Part shown: positions 15,239 to 22,550 of the stretch, piece by piece
How positions within the stretch are numbered: position 1 is the stretch's first letter
Layout of the letters: each line of letters opens with the position of its first letter
Assembly: GCA_047638695.1 (NCBI GenBank)
Contig: JBLINY010000057.1
Location: 1-28,476 of the forward strand
From: JAHECQ01 sp047638695
Lineage (GTDB): Bacteria; Actinomycetota; Acidimicrobiia; Acidimicrobiales; SZUA-35
DNA length: 28,476 bases
Reading direction: 5' to 3'
The notes under the pieces: generated by a model
Told to the model about the DNA's origin: nothing
The model's input: the letters and a program-made list of their open reading frames with translations, nothing else
Database searches by the model: none
Translations under genes and position numbers: made by a program

Positions 15239-16906
15239 ATGGACGATCTTCGTGTCTTTACCGCGGCTCGAATTCACACCATGGATCCGGGCCGACCACT
15301 GGCCAACGCGGTGGCTGTCTCCGGTGGTCGAATCGTGTCGGTCGGGTCGCTGGAATCGATGCAGCCCTGGCTGCGCCGCTACGACCATGCCATCGACGAT
15401 CGGTACGCCGACCGCGTGTTGATGCCCGGCTTCATCGATCCCCACACTCACCTGCGAATGTCCGGTACCTACATGGGCCTGAACTATCTCGGCCCGATCG
15501 ACTCAGCATCGCCGACGGGTGTTCGGGCTGGCCTGCCCGACCGAGACGCGGTGCTGAACCAGCTCCGAAGCCTCGCCTCTGAAGCGTCGGCTGGACCCGG
15601 GGGTACGCCCGAGCCGGTGACCGCATGGGGCTACGACCCGGCAACGCAGAAGGGTCATCTTGATCGTGACATGCTCGACCAGATCAGCGACACGGTGCCG
15701 CTTTGGGTGTGCGCGTACGCACCCCACATTGTCTACGCCAACACACCCATGATCGAACTGATCGGCGTCGACGAGTCAACCGACATGCACGGGCTCGGCC
15801 GCTACCCGGACGGTCGGCTGAACGGTTGGTTCATCGAGACGGGCGCCATCAGCAAGGCCTTCAAACCGGTGGCCGACAGCGTCTACTCCGATGGGTTCGG
15901 TCGAGAGGCCATCGATCGCATGGGGGCAGTCGCAAAGGCCGCGGGCGTGACGACCACGACCGACATGCTCTGGGGGTTCGAAGATTTCGAGCGCGAATGG
16001 GATGAACATCGCGCCGCTATCGACGACGGGACCTTTCCGCTCCGAATGTTGTTGGTCCCCTTCGAACCTCGGCTGCGCAGGATGCACGGCGCGGGAATGC
16101 TCGACTACCTGGCCGGGAAGCAGGCCCAGGGCGACCATCGTCTGAGCACACAGGGCATCAAGTTCGTGAACGACGGCTCGTATCCATCGATGACGCTGCG
16201 GGTTGGATTCCCCGGCTACCTCGATGGTGAAGAAGGACTGACCGGCGAGGACCCGTGGGACTCGCTATTCGACCTCATGCTGCCGTTCTGGAAGGCCGGC
16301 ATCCAGATTCACTCGCATGCCAACGGCGACGAAACGGTCGAAATGACGCTTGACTTGCTCGAGCGTCTTCAGCTTGCCCATCCTCGGTTCGACCATCGCT
16401 TCGTCATCGAGCACTACTGCCTCAGTACACCGGCCCAGGCCAGGCGTCTCGCTGCTCTCGGTGGCGGCGCCAGCGTGAACGCCTACTTCGTGAAGTTCCG
16501 GGCCCAGATGCATGCCGACGCTGGGTTTGGCCCCGATCGGTCGGAAGCGACCGCACGGCTGGGGTCACTCGAGCGTGCGGGAGCGTTCTATGCGTTGCAC
16601 AGTGACTTCAACCTTGTCGTCTCGCCGTTGTCGCCGCTGTTGGTGGCTGAGATTGCAGCCACCCGAATTGGCACTGATGGCACAACCGTTCTGGCGCCAG
16701 GTGAACGAATCTCGGTTGAGGCCGCACTGCGAGCGATCACGGTCGATGCCGCGTATCTGCTCAATCAAGATCAGCACCTTGGGTCGGTCGAAGCCGGCAA
16801 ACTCGCCGACTTCACCGTTCTGGCTGACGATCCGTTTGAGGTCATGCCCGACCAGATCGGATCCATCGATGTAGTGGACACGGTCGTTGACGGCGTACCA
16901 ACATGA
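15239..16906 (+). CDS. YtcJ-like metal-dependent amidohydrolase
   Basis: This 555-aa member of the amidohydrolase superfamily has the N-terminal beta-sandwich part (VFTAARIHTMDPGRP), the metal-binding HxH at H69/H71 (GFIDPHTHLRM), later ligands in IQIHSHANGDE and VIEHYCLS, the catalytic acid in LHSDFN, and the closing EAGKLADFTVLADDP strand. Length and motifs fit the amidohydrolase family 3 (YtcJ) group, which hydrolyses amides or related C-N bonds; substrates are mostly unknown. ATG 15239 is chosen over TTG 15233. It lies 29 bp after the CysQ-like gene and 28 bp before a CobW-type GTPase, so one transcription unit is likely, and the GTPase may supply its metal. Confidence 0.9.
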   Translation: MDDLRVFTAARIHTMDPGRPLANAVAVSGGRIVSVGSLESMQPWLRRYDHAIDDRYADRVLMPGFIDPHTHLRMSGTYMGLNYLGPIDSASPTGVRAGLPDRDAVLNQLRSLASEASAGPGGTPEPVTAWGYDPATQKGHLDRDMLDQISDTVPLWVCAYAPHIVYANTPMIELIGVDESTDMHGLGRYPDGRLNGWFIETGAISKAFKPVADSVYSDGFGREAIDRMGAVAKAAGVTTTTDMLWGFEDFEREWDEHRAAIDDGTFPLRMLLVPFEPRLRRMHGAGMLDYLAGKQAQGDHRLSTQGIKFVNDGSYPSMTLRVGFPGYLDGEEGLTGEDPWDSLFDLMLPFWKAGIQIHSHANGDETVEMTLDLLERLQLAHPRFDHRFVIEHYCLSTPAQARRLAALGGGASVNAYFVKFRAQMHADAGFGPDRSEATARLGSLERAGAFYALHSDFNLVVSPLSPLLVAEIAATRIGTDGTTVLAPGERISVEAALRAITVDAAYLLNQDQHLGSVEAGKLADFTVLADDPFEVMPDQIGSIDVVDTVVDGVPT

Positions 16907-16934
16907 CGTGCTTCCCAGCTAAGGAGATCGATAG

Positions 16935-17921
16935 ATGGCCGATCTGATGACGATGTACCAGTCGCTTCAGACTGGTCTGGCTGCCCACCGTTCGCGGGAG
17001 GGCGAGCGATCGCCGGTCGAGATAGACGCCGAAGGCACGACCACTCCGGTCGCTCTTCTTAACGGCTTCCTTGGTGCGGGCAAGAGCACCCTTTTGGCGG
17101 CGGCATTGCTCAACCCGCCCAACAACATGGCGATTAGGGCAGTGGTGAACGATCTGGGCGCTATGCCGATCGACCCTTCGCTGATTTTCGACCACACCGA
17201 GCTTGAGTTCGAGCTGAGCAACGGCTGCGGTTGCTGCGCCGGAACCGATGAGTTGGCGGCGACGCTCGATCGCGTCGGCGCGTCGGATCCTGATTTGGTG
17301 TTGCTCGAGTCCAGCGGCGTCACCGACCCCTTTGCCGTGGCGCAGCTGGTCGAAGGAAGTCCGAACCTCCGACTCGACCGGATCGTTACGGTCGTCGATG
17401 CTGTCGGTATCGATGGGCAGCTGGCCGATTATCAGCTTGGGCCGATCGTCCGGAGGCATTTGGAGGCTGCCCACACCGTGGTAGTCACCCGTTCCGAGGA
17501 GTTGGATGGGGCTTCCCTCGACGGCGTAACCCAGCGGCTCGAGCTCTTGGTGCCCGGCCGCCCCGTCGTTCGCTCGACGCTCACCGCGCCAGCTGTTCAT
17601 GTTCTGTGGCCCGGATCTATCCGTGGCGCAGCTTTGCCAGAGGTCTCCGACGTGCCTGCTCACGATCTGATCACGCTCACCATCGACCAGACGGTTCCGC
17701 TGTCGATCGCCGCGGTCAACGAGGCACTTTCAGCGGTAGGCCCGGCCATTGTTCGTTGCAAAGGGCGTCTGCGTACCCTTGATGGTCAGGTGATGATCCA
17801 GGGAACCAGTTCGGGCTGGGAGGTCCGAGAGGCGTCGTCGTCCGACACACCTGTGATCACTATTGTCGGCACCGAGGCCTGTGATGTTGCCTCGTTGGCG
17901 ATCTCCCTGGGTTGCCCGTAA
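16935..17921 (+). CDS. CobW/COG0523-family GTPase, putative metallochaperone
   Basis: The 328-aa G3E GTPase has Walker A GFLGAGKST (44-52), the switch region VVNDLGAMPID, the metal-binding CxCC site NGCGCC (C98, C100, C101), LESSGVTDP in the Walker B neighbourhood, and a C-terminal CobW_C-like domain (about 235-325). COG0523 proteins deliver zinc, cobalt, iron or nickel to client enzymes. The usual base-specificity motif NKxD is replaced by TRSE at 185-188, so nucleotide preference may differ. A good ribosome site AAGGAG lies 8-9 nt before ATG 16935. The N-terminal 35 residues are an extension ahead of the P-loop domain. The adjacent amidohydrolase is the most obvious candidate client. Confidence 0.9.
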   Translation: MADLMTMYQSLQTGLAAHRSREGERSPVEIDAEGTTTPVALLNGFLGAGKSTLLAAALLNPPNNMAIRAVVNDLGAMPIDPSLIFDHTELEFELSNGCGCCAGTDELAATLDRVGASDPDLVLLESSGVTDPFAVAQLVEGSPNLRLDRIVTVVDAVGIDGQLADYQLGPIVRRHLEAAHTVVVTRSEELDGASLDGVTQRLELLVPGRPVVRSTLTAPAVHVLWPGSIRGAALPEVSDVPAHDLITLTIDQTVPLSIAAVNEALSAVGPAIVRCKGRLRTLDGQVMIQGTSSGWEVREASSSDTPVITIVGTEACDVASLAISLGCP

Positions 17922-17958
17922 CTTTCGACACGCCGGACCCGCAGATACTTGAGGGCGG

Positions 17959-18390
17959 CTACTTCAGGCCGTAGACCTCGTAGGTCACTGACTCGACTCC
18001 GGCTGTGCCGATGCCGACGGCCTGCACATCATTGAGCCAGGCGTACTTTTCCGAGCCGGTCTCAAATGTCGGCGCCGACCGGATGGAGGTGGTGCCGTCT
18101 TCGTTGGGCTTCCCGATCCCCTGGTAGGTCATGAGGATCGATTCGCCATCGTCGGTGGCCAACTGCAGTCGGACATCGAGATGAATCGTGCGGTTCTTTC
18201 TCGCATGTACCCAGTCGCCCGCGGGCGCAACGATGCTTCCCTTGATCCCGGGACCCTCGAAACTTCCACCGCTGACGGGGGCAATCATACGGGTGCCGGT
18301 CGGCCCGTTTCGGATCACCGCATGGGTGGAATCCCCGATTAGGGCGGTGAGGGTGAAAAGGTGTTCGACGTCGATCTGGTTCGCTGCCAT
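17959..18390 (-). CDS. DUF3237 family protein
   Basis: The 143-aa protein matches the DUF3237 pattern: EHLFTLTALIG near the start, MIAPVSGGSFEGPGIKGSI in the middle, and APTFETGSEKYAWLND towards the end, closing with YEVYGLK. The family is a small beta-barrel of unknown function. ATG 18390 is preferred to TTG 18399 because a -10-like TAGATT ends 7 nt before it, which suits a leaderless message; no ribosome site is present. It diverges from trmL across 23 bp and converges on the CobW-type gene. Confidence 0.85.
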   Translation of the reverse strand: MAANQIDVEHLFTLTALIGDSTHAVIRNGPTGTRMIAPVSGGSFEGPGIKGSIVAPAGDWVHARKNRTIHLDVRLQLATDDGESILMTYQGIGKPNEDGTTSIRSAPTFETGSEKYAWLNDVQAVGIGTAGVESVTYEVYGLK

Positions 18391-18397
18391 GGATTGC

Positions 18398-18407
18398 AAT
18401 CTAGTTT
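18398..18407. promoter_or_regulatory. Overlapping back-to-back -10 boxes for the DUF3237 gene and trmL
   Basis: On the plus strand TAGTTT (18402-18407) ends 6 nt before the trmL GTG. On the minus strand TAGATT (complement of 18398-18403) ends 7 nt before the DUF3237 ATG. The two boxes share the central TA of a CTAG. The whole divergent region is only 23 bp, so both messages should be leaderless. Confidence 0.55.
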
Positions 18408-18413
18408 TGTTGG

Positions 18414-18926
18414 GTGCACGTCGTCCTTGTCGCTCCCGAGATTGCTCCGAACACTGGCAACATCATCCGGCTCTGCGCCAATACAGGGTCGACCCTCCAC
18501 CTGATCGAGCCGCTTGGTTTTGCCATGGACGATCGCCTCTTGAAACGTGCCGGGCTTGATTATCACGAGTTAGCCGAGGTGACGGTGCACCCATCGCTTG
18601 ATGCAGCCAGCGGCGTGTTGACCGGTCGTTGGTTTGGCTTCTCGTCGTCTGGTCGCCGTCGCTACACCGATGTCAGCTTCAAACCTGATGATGTGTTGTT
18701 ATTCGGGGCTGAGCGGGCCGGACTCCCGGACGCTGCACGGGTCGCCCTTGGGACGCAGCGCGTATTGACGATTCCAATGGTCGCCGGAAACCGCAGCTTG
18801 AACTTGGCCAACGCGGTCAGCATCGTGGTGTACGAAGCCTGGCGCCAGCATGGCTTTGGAGACAGCGCGCAGGAGATAACGACGTTGACCAGTGAAACCC
18901 CTGGAGCTGACCCTTTCGATCTCTGA
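18414..18926 (+). CDS. trmL: tRNA (cytidine(34)-2'-O)-methyltransferase
   Basis: TrmL is a SPOUT-class enzyme that uses S-adenosylmethionine to 2'-O-methylate the wobble base of some leucine tRNAs. The 170-aa product begins directly with the first strand (MHVVLVAPEIAPNTGNIIRL), then shows ANTGSTLHLIEPLGF, LLFGAERAGLP and the knot motif IPMVAGNRSLNLANAVSIVV. This is the minimal single-domain length expected for TrmL rather than the longer TrmH or RlmB. The GTG at 18414 lacks a ribosome site and appears leaderless. The tail of about 20 residues is variable. Confidence 0.93.
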   Translation: MHVVLVAPEIAPNTGNIIRLCANTGSTLHLIEPLGFAMDDRLLKRAGLDYHELAEVTVHPSLDAASGVLTGRWFGFSSSGRRRYTDVSFKPDDVLLFGAERAGLPDAARVALGTQRVLTIPMVAGNRSLNLANAVSIVVYEAWRQHGFGDSAQEITTLTSETPGADPFDL

Positions 18927-18936
18927 GCCAGTCGAT

Positions 18937-18949
18937 CCCCGAGCCGGGG
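18937..18949. terminator. Short GC hairpin between convergent trmL and mce
   Basis: CCCCG-AGC-CGGGG forms a 5-bp stem with a 3-nt loop in the 24 bp between the two stops. There is no T-run on either side, so a bidirectional terminator role is only plausible. Confidence 0.3.
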
Positions 18950-18950
18950 C

Positions 18951-19352
18951 TTACTCCTGGACCAGCTCGATGAGAGTGCCGAAGCTGCCCTTGGGATGGA
19001 TGAAGGCCACGGTGGTGCCCCTTGAGCCTGGCCGGGGGGCCTTGTCGATGGCCGTAGCGCCGGCCGCAACCATGGCCTCGAGCGCTGCGGCACAGTCGTC
19101 GACGCGATAGCCGACGTGGTGAAGGCCTTCACCACGCTTTTCGATGGCCTTGGCGATTGGTGAGTCGTCGCGGGTGGCAGCAGTGAGTTGGATGTACGAG
19201 TCGGCCACCTTGACCAGGGCTTCTTCGACACCGTCGCTGTCGACGATTTCGCGGTGATGGACTTCGGCTCCGAACGCTTCGGCGTAGTAGGCGATGGCCG
19301 CTTCGAGGTCTCGCACCGCGATGGCGATGTGGTCGATTTCGGTGAGGATCAT
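18951..19352 (-). CDS. mce: Methylmalonyl-CoA/ethylmalonyl-CoA epimerase
   Basis: The 133-aa vicinal-oxygen-chelate protein interconverts the 2R and 2S forms of methylmalonyl-CoA and, in the ethylmalonyl-CoA pathway, ethylmalonyl-CoA. Metal ligands are visible in IDHIAIAVRDL, GEGLHHVGYRVDD and the closing GTLIELVQE. The start ATG at 19352 lies one base after the ccr stop, with an AGAGAG ribosome site inside the ccr end, so it is translated as the second gene of a ccr-mce unit. That pairing favours ethylmalonyl-CoA epimerisation, although propionate metabolism would also use it. Length and sequence are normal for the family. Confidence 0.93.
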   Translation of the reverse strand: MILTEIDHIAIAVRDLEAAIAYYAEAFGAEVHHREIVDSDGVEEALVKVADSYIQLTAATRDDSPIAKAIEKRGEGLHHVGYRVDDCAAALEAMVAAGATAIDKAPRPGSRGTTVAFIHPKGSFGTLIELVQE

Positions 19353-19353
19353 G

Positions 19354-20718
19354 TCAGCTCTCTTTGGTTGCGGCGAGCGAATCGGCGTGGCGACGGAACA
19401 GAGTGATCTTGTCTTCGCCGATCTTTTCGCGCTTTTCGTAGTCGGAAATGCCCTGCCCCTCGCTGTCGGCGAGACAAAGTACGCCGAGCTTGCCTTCGTG
19501 CAGATTGTGATGGACTTGGTAGGAGGCTTCGCCGACGTTCTCGAGGTCGTATACAGCCGACAGGATGGGCTGGATGGCGCCACGGTCGATGAGGCGGTTC
19601 ATCTGCCACGCTTCGGCGTAGTTGGCGAAGTGGCTCGAGACGATCTGCTTCAACTTCATCCAGAGATGACGGTTGTCGTATTCGATCATGTAACCCGAGG
19701 TAGCGGCGCACGTTACAATCACGCCGCCGCGCTTGGCCGCGAATACGGAAGCTCCCATCGTCTGGCGACCCGGGTGCTCGAAGACGATGTCGGGATCTTC
19801 ACCGACAAGGTCGCGGATGCGCTTGCCGAAGCGGCGCCATTCGCTTTCGTCTTGCTCGTGTTCGCTCTTCCAGAATTGGAAGTCCTCGGCCCGTCGGTCG
19901 ATGACTGCCTCACAGCCGAGCTGGTTGAGAAGTTCAGCTTTGTCTGGTGATGACACCACACCGACCGGTGTGCCGCCACCGTTGAGGACGAGCTGGGTCG
20001 CATAACCGCCGAGGCCGCCGGTGGCGCCCCAGATGAGAACGGTGTCGCCCATCTTCATTGATGCGGCGTTGTTGCTCACCAGCATCCGGTAACTGGTCGA
20101 TGCGCAGAGCGCGTTGACCGCGGACTCTTCCCAGGTGAGGTGGCTGGGTTTGGGCATCAGCTGGTTGGCCTTGACCACCGTGAGGTCAGCCAATCCGCCA
20201 AAGTTGGTTTCGAAGCCCCAGATGCGCTGGTTGGCGCCCTTCATGGAATCGTTGTGGGATGAGGGGTCTTGATCGTCGACGTAGTTGCACTGAATGACGA
20301 CCCGGTCACCGGGCCTCCAGTTACGTACGGCTGAACCGACACGGACAACAACCCCTGCGCCGTCAGAACCGATGACGTGATATGGCAGGTTGTGGCGTTG
20401 GCCCCAGATGCTCTCTCGACCGAGTCGTTCGAGAAAACCGAACGTGGGTAGAGGCTCGAAAATGGAGGTCCAGACGGTGTTGAAGTTGATGGAGCTCGCC
20501 ATCACCGCCACATAGACCTCGTCAGGTGCCATCTCGGGAACGGCCACTTCACCAATGTGGAGTGATTCGCGGGGGTCTTTGTCGTTCGATTCAACCCCCT
20601 CGAACATGTTCATCTCGTCCCTAAGCACGTGCGCTGAGCGCACTCCCTCCGGAAGCGGCATGTTGGCTAGTTCGGTACCGCTCGCGTCGGCCTTGATTGC
20701 CTCGAGGAATTGCTTCAT
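19354..20718 (-). CDS. ccr: Crotonyl-CoA carboxylase/reductase
   Basis: Ccr reductively carboxylates crotonyl-CoA with NADPH and CO2 to ethylmalonyl-CoA, the key step of the ethylmalonyl-CoA pathway. The 454-aa product is a medium-chain dehydrogenase/reductase with the Rossmann motif WGATGGLGGYATQL. The residues known to form the CO2 pocket in the Kitasatospora enzyme (Asn, Phe-Glu, His) appear to be kept: N80 in INFNTVW, F169-E170 in RIWGFETNFGG and H363 in SSHFANY. Carboxylation rather than simple reduction is therefore expected. ATG 20718 is preferred to a longer frame because a promoter-like TTGGGG-N17-TACCTT ends 7 nt before it, and MKQFLEAIKA is a sensible start. The upstream neighbour is a divergent DivIVA-like gene. 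Confidence 0.95.
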   Translation of the reverse strand: MKQFLEAIKADASGTELANMPLPEGVRSAHVLRDEMNMFEGVESNDKDPRESLHIGEVAVPEMAPDEVYVAVMASSINFNTVWTSIFEPLPTFGFLERLGRESIWGQRHNLPYHVIGSDGAGVVVRVGSAVRNWRPGDRVVIQCNYVDDQDPSSHNDSMKGANQRIWGFETNFGGLADLTVVKANQLMPKPSHLTWEESAVNALCASTSYRMLVSNNAASMKMGDTVLIWGATGGLGGYATQLVLNGGGTPVGVVSSPDKAELLNQLGCEAVIDRRAEDFQFWKSEHEQDESEWRRFGKRIRDLVGEDPDIVFEHPGRQTMGASVFAAKRGGVIVTCAATSGYMIEYDNRHLWMKLKQIVSSHFANYAEAWQMNRLIDRGAIQPILSAVYDLENVGEASYQVHHNLHEGKLGVLCLADSEGQGISDYEKREKIGEDKITLFRRHADSLAATKES

Positions 20719-20725
20719 GGTCAAG

Positions 20726-20754
20726 AAGGTAACGAACGCTCGGCGTTGCCCCAA
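20726..20754 (-). promoter_or_regulatory. Predicted ccr promoter, leaderless
   Basis: Read on the minus strand, TTGGGG (-35, 20749-20754) and TACCTT (-10, 20726-20731) are 17 bp apart, and the -10 ends 7 nt before the ccr ATG. No ribosome site lies between. This is the best two-box promoter among the leaderless candidates in the window. Confidence 0.55.
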
Positions 20755-20796
20755 TGGTCTAAGGCTAGGCAATCATCATATTTCTGGTAACAGCTC

Positions 20797-20815
20797 ACTT
20801 TGTTTGCACCAAAGT
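20797..20815. promoter_or_regulatory. Inverted repeat ACTTTG-N7-CAAAGT, possible operator
   Basis: Perfect 6-bp arms flank a 7-bp centre in the 160-bp divergent region between ccr and the DivIVA-like gene. The shape fits a dimeric repressor site. It lies about 80 bp upstream of the ccr start and about 60 bp upstream of the other gene; which gene it controls is unknown. Confidence 0.35.
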
Positions 20816-20877
20816 TCTCACACCTGACCAGAGGAAGCCGACGAGAAATGTGTCGAGGAGGAAGAAGGGTTCCGTCA

Positions 20878-22446
20878 GTGGCATTGCGACCAGAACAGAT
20901 CGAACAACAAGAGTTCAGCATGAGCCGCAAGGGCTTCGACCGGGATCAGGTTCGCCAGTTCCTGGTTGATGTCGCTTCTCAGGTGCGTGATCTCCAGACC
21001 GACGCGATGTCTCGCGTCGAGACCGAGTCGGAGTCGACTGACTCCGCCGATGGCGAAGTTGCCGCCGGGCACACCATTGCGCCGCTCGCTGGTCAGGGGC
21101 TGGTCGATGGCGACCGCTTCGGCGCCCTTGGCGAGCGTATCGCTGGTCTTCTTCGCCAGGCTCACGAAGCCTCGGAGGAAACCCGAGAGGGTGCTGAAAG
21201 CGAGGCCAGCCGGCTCCGCACCGAGGCCCAACAGGTACTGGATGAAGCCAACGCGGAGGCCGAGCGCATCCGTGAAGAGATGGCCGCCTACCGGGTGCAG
21301 GTCGAAGCAGAAGCGGTTCAGATCCGCAACCAGGCAGAGATCGACGGCAATGCCCTCCTCGACCAGCGCACAGCGCAGGTCGAACAGACCGAGCGTGAGA
21401 TCGCGCTCGAGCGCGAAGCTGCAATGAAAGAGCTTTCCGAGGCTCGAAGCCAGGTCGCCGTCCTGCTGCAGGAGGCTCGCGCCCAGAGCGAATTTATTCG
21501 CCAAGAGGCCGAAGAGATCATTCGCACCAAGGTGCGTTCGAACATGGATGCCGCCCAGCGCCGCATCGATGTTCTACGAACGACCGAGGAATCGTCGAAG
21601 GACCGGATCATCACGGCTCAGCGCGAGCTGGAGTCGGCACTTCAGCGTCTCGAGTCAGAGCCGCTGCCTGAGTTCCCCGCAGATACCGAAGATCTGGTGC
21701 TAGCCCAGGCCGAGCAGGCGCTGGATGCACGTGAAGCCGGCATGGTGGCTGAAGCTGAGACAGCAGCCGAGGCGGCAGCGATCGACGCTGAAGCCGCTGT
21801 TGTCGACGTCGTCGAGGTTGCTGAGGTCAAGGCCACCGACGCAACGGAGTACACCGAGGTCGACAACGCCGAGATAAGCAACGACTCTGACTGGGTTGCT
21901 GATTCCGACCCGGCGGCCGAGCCGATCAGTAGCGCGGAGACATTCGAACATGGCGTCGTTTATCAGCCCGAAGCCGATGACAGCGCCGACCACGTTGAAG
22001 CCGGTGAACGTGCCGACAACGAAGAAGTTGCGACGTTTGCTGACGCGGCCTCCCTGGCAGTCGAGGACAACGAAGTCCCCGATCTAAGCCAATCCGACGA
22101 GACGGCAACCGAGACCGAAATGGTTACGGAACCTCAGATCGAAACTGACGGTGAGGCCGACACTGAGGTAGCGGGCGTGTCGAACATGTTCGATGTTCCC
22201 AGCGAACCCGACACGCCCGAATTCCCTTCTTCGGGGTTCGCCACCACCGAGTTCGACTCGCAACCTCCGGTGAGGGACGGCCATATCGAGCCGCCCGCGG
22301 CGCCGATGCCGATCGTCGACGAGCAGAATCCGCTGACTACCGAACCCTCGGACGAGACTCCCAGCCCCGAGAACGAGGATGCCCTGGCGCGGCTGGTTCG
22401 GGAAGCGATGCAGCGAGCAGTAGAGAGCGCACGAAGCAGCGACTAG
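20878..22446 (+). CDS. DivIVA-domain coiled-coil protein with long acidic tail
   Basis: The 522-aa protein starts with a DivIVA-like membrane-curvature motif (LRPEQIEQQEFSMSRKGFDR, then DQVRQFLVDVASQV; residues about 3-37). A long Ala/Glu/Arg coiled coil follows at about 80-255, and then an acidic, Glu/Asp/Thr-rich tail of about 260 residues with no recognisable fold; it ends with a short basic helix-like segment (LARLVREAMQRAVESARSS). DivIVA/Wag31 proteins sit at cell poles and septa and organise wall growth; their usual length is 250-300 aa, so the tail doubles the protein. GTG 20878 is chosen because GAAGAAGGG lies about 8 nt upstream and the residues match the domain start; the frame is open further back. 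A cytoplasmic membrane-associated scaffold role is inferred. Confidence 0.8.
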   Translation: MALRPEQIEQQEFSMSRKGFDRDQVRQFLVDVASQVRDLQTDAMSRVETESESTDSADGEVAAGHTIAPLAGQGLVDGDRFGALGERIAGLLRQAHEASEETREGAESEASRLRTEAQQVLDEANAEAERIREEMAAYRVQVEAEAVQIRNQAEIDGNALLDQRTAQVEQTEREIALEREAAMKELSEARSQVAVLLQEARAQSEFIRQEAEEIIRTKVRSNMDAAQRRIDVLRTTEESSKDRIITAQRELESALQRLESEPLPEFPADTEDLVLAQAEQALDAREAGMVAEAETAAEAAAIDAEAAVVDVVEVAEVKATDATEYTEVDNAEISNDSDWVADSDPAAEPISSAETFEHGVVYQPEADDSADHVEAGERADNEEVATFADAASLAVEDNEVPDLSQSDETATETEMVTEPQIETDGEADTEVAGVSNMFDVPSEPDTPEFPSSGFATTEFDSQPPVRDGHIEPPAAPMPIVDEQNPLTTEPSDETPSPENEDALARLVREAMQRAVESARSSD

Positions 22447-22550
22447 GGCGGACTAGGGATTCAGTTACGGCTCCGCTTGGGTCAACCCCAGCCCAGCCCA
22501 GCCCTATAGGTACCCTGGCGTTGAATACGTCGAGATGGGGAGCAACGACC

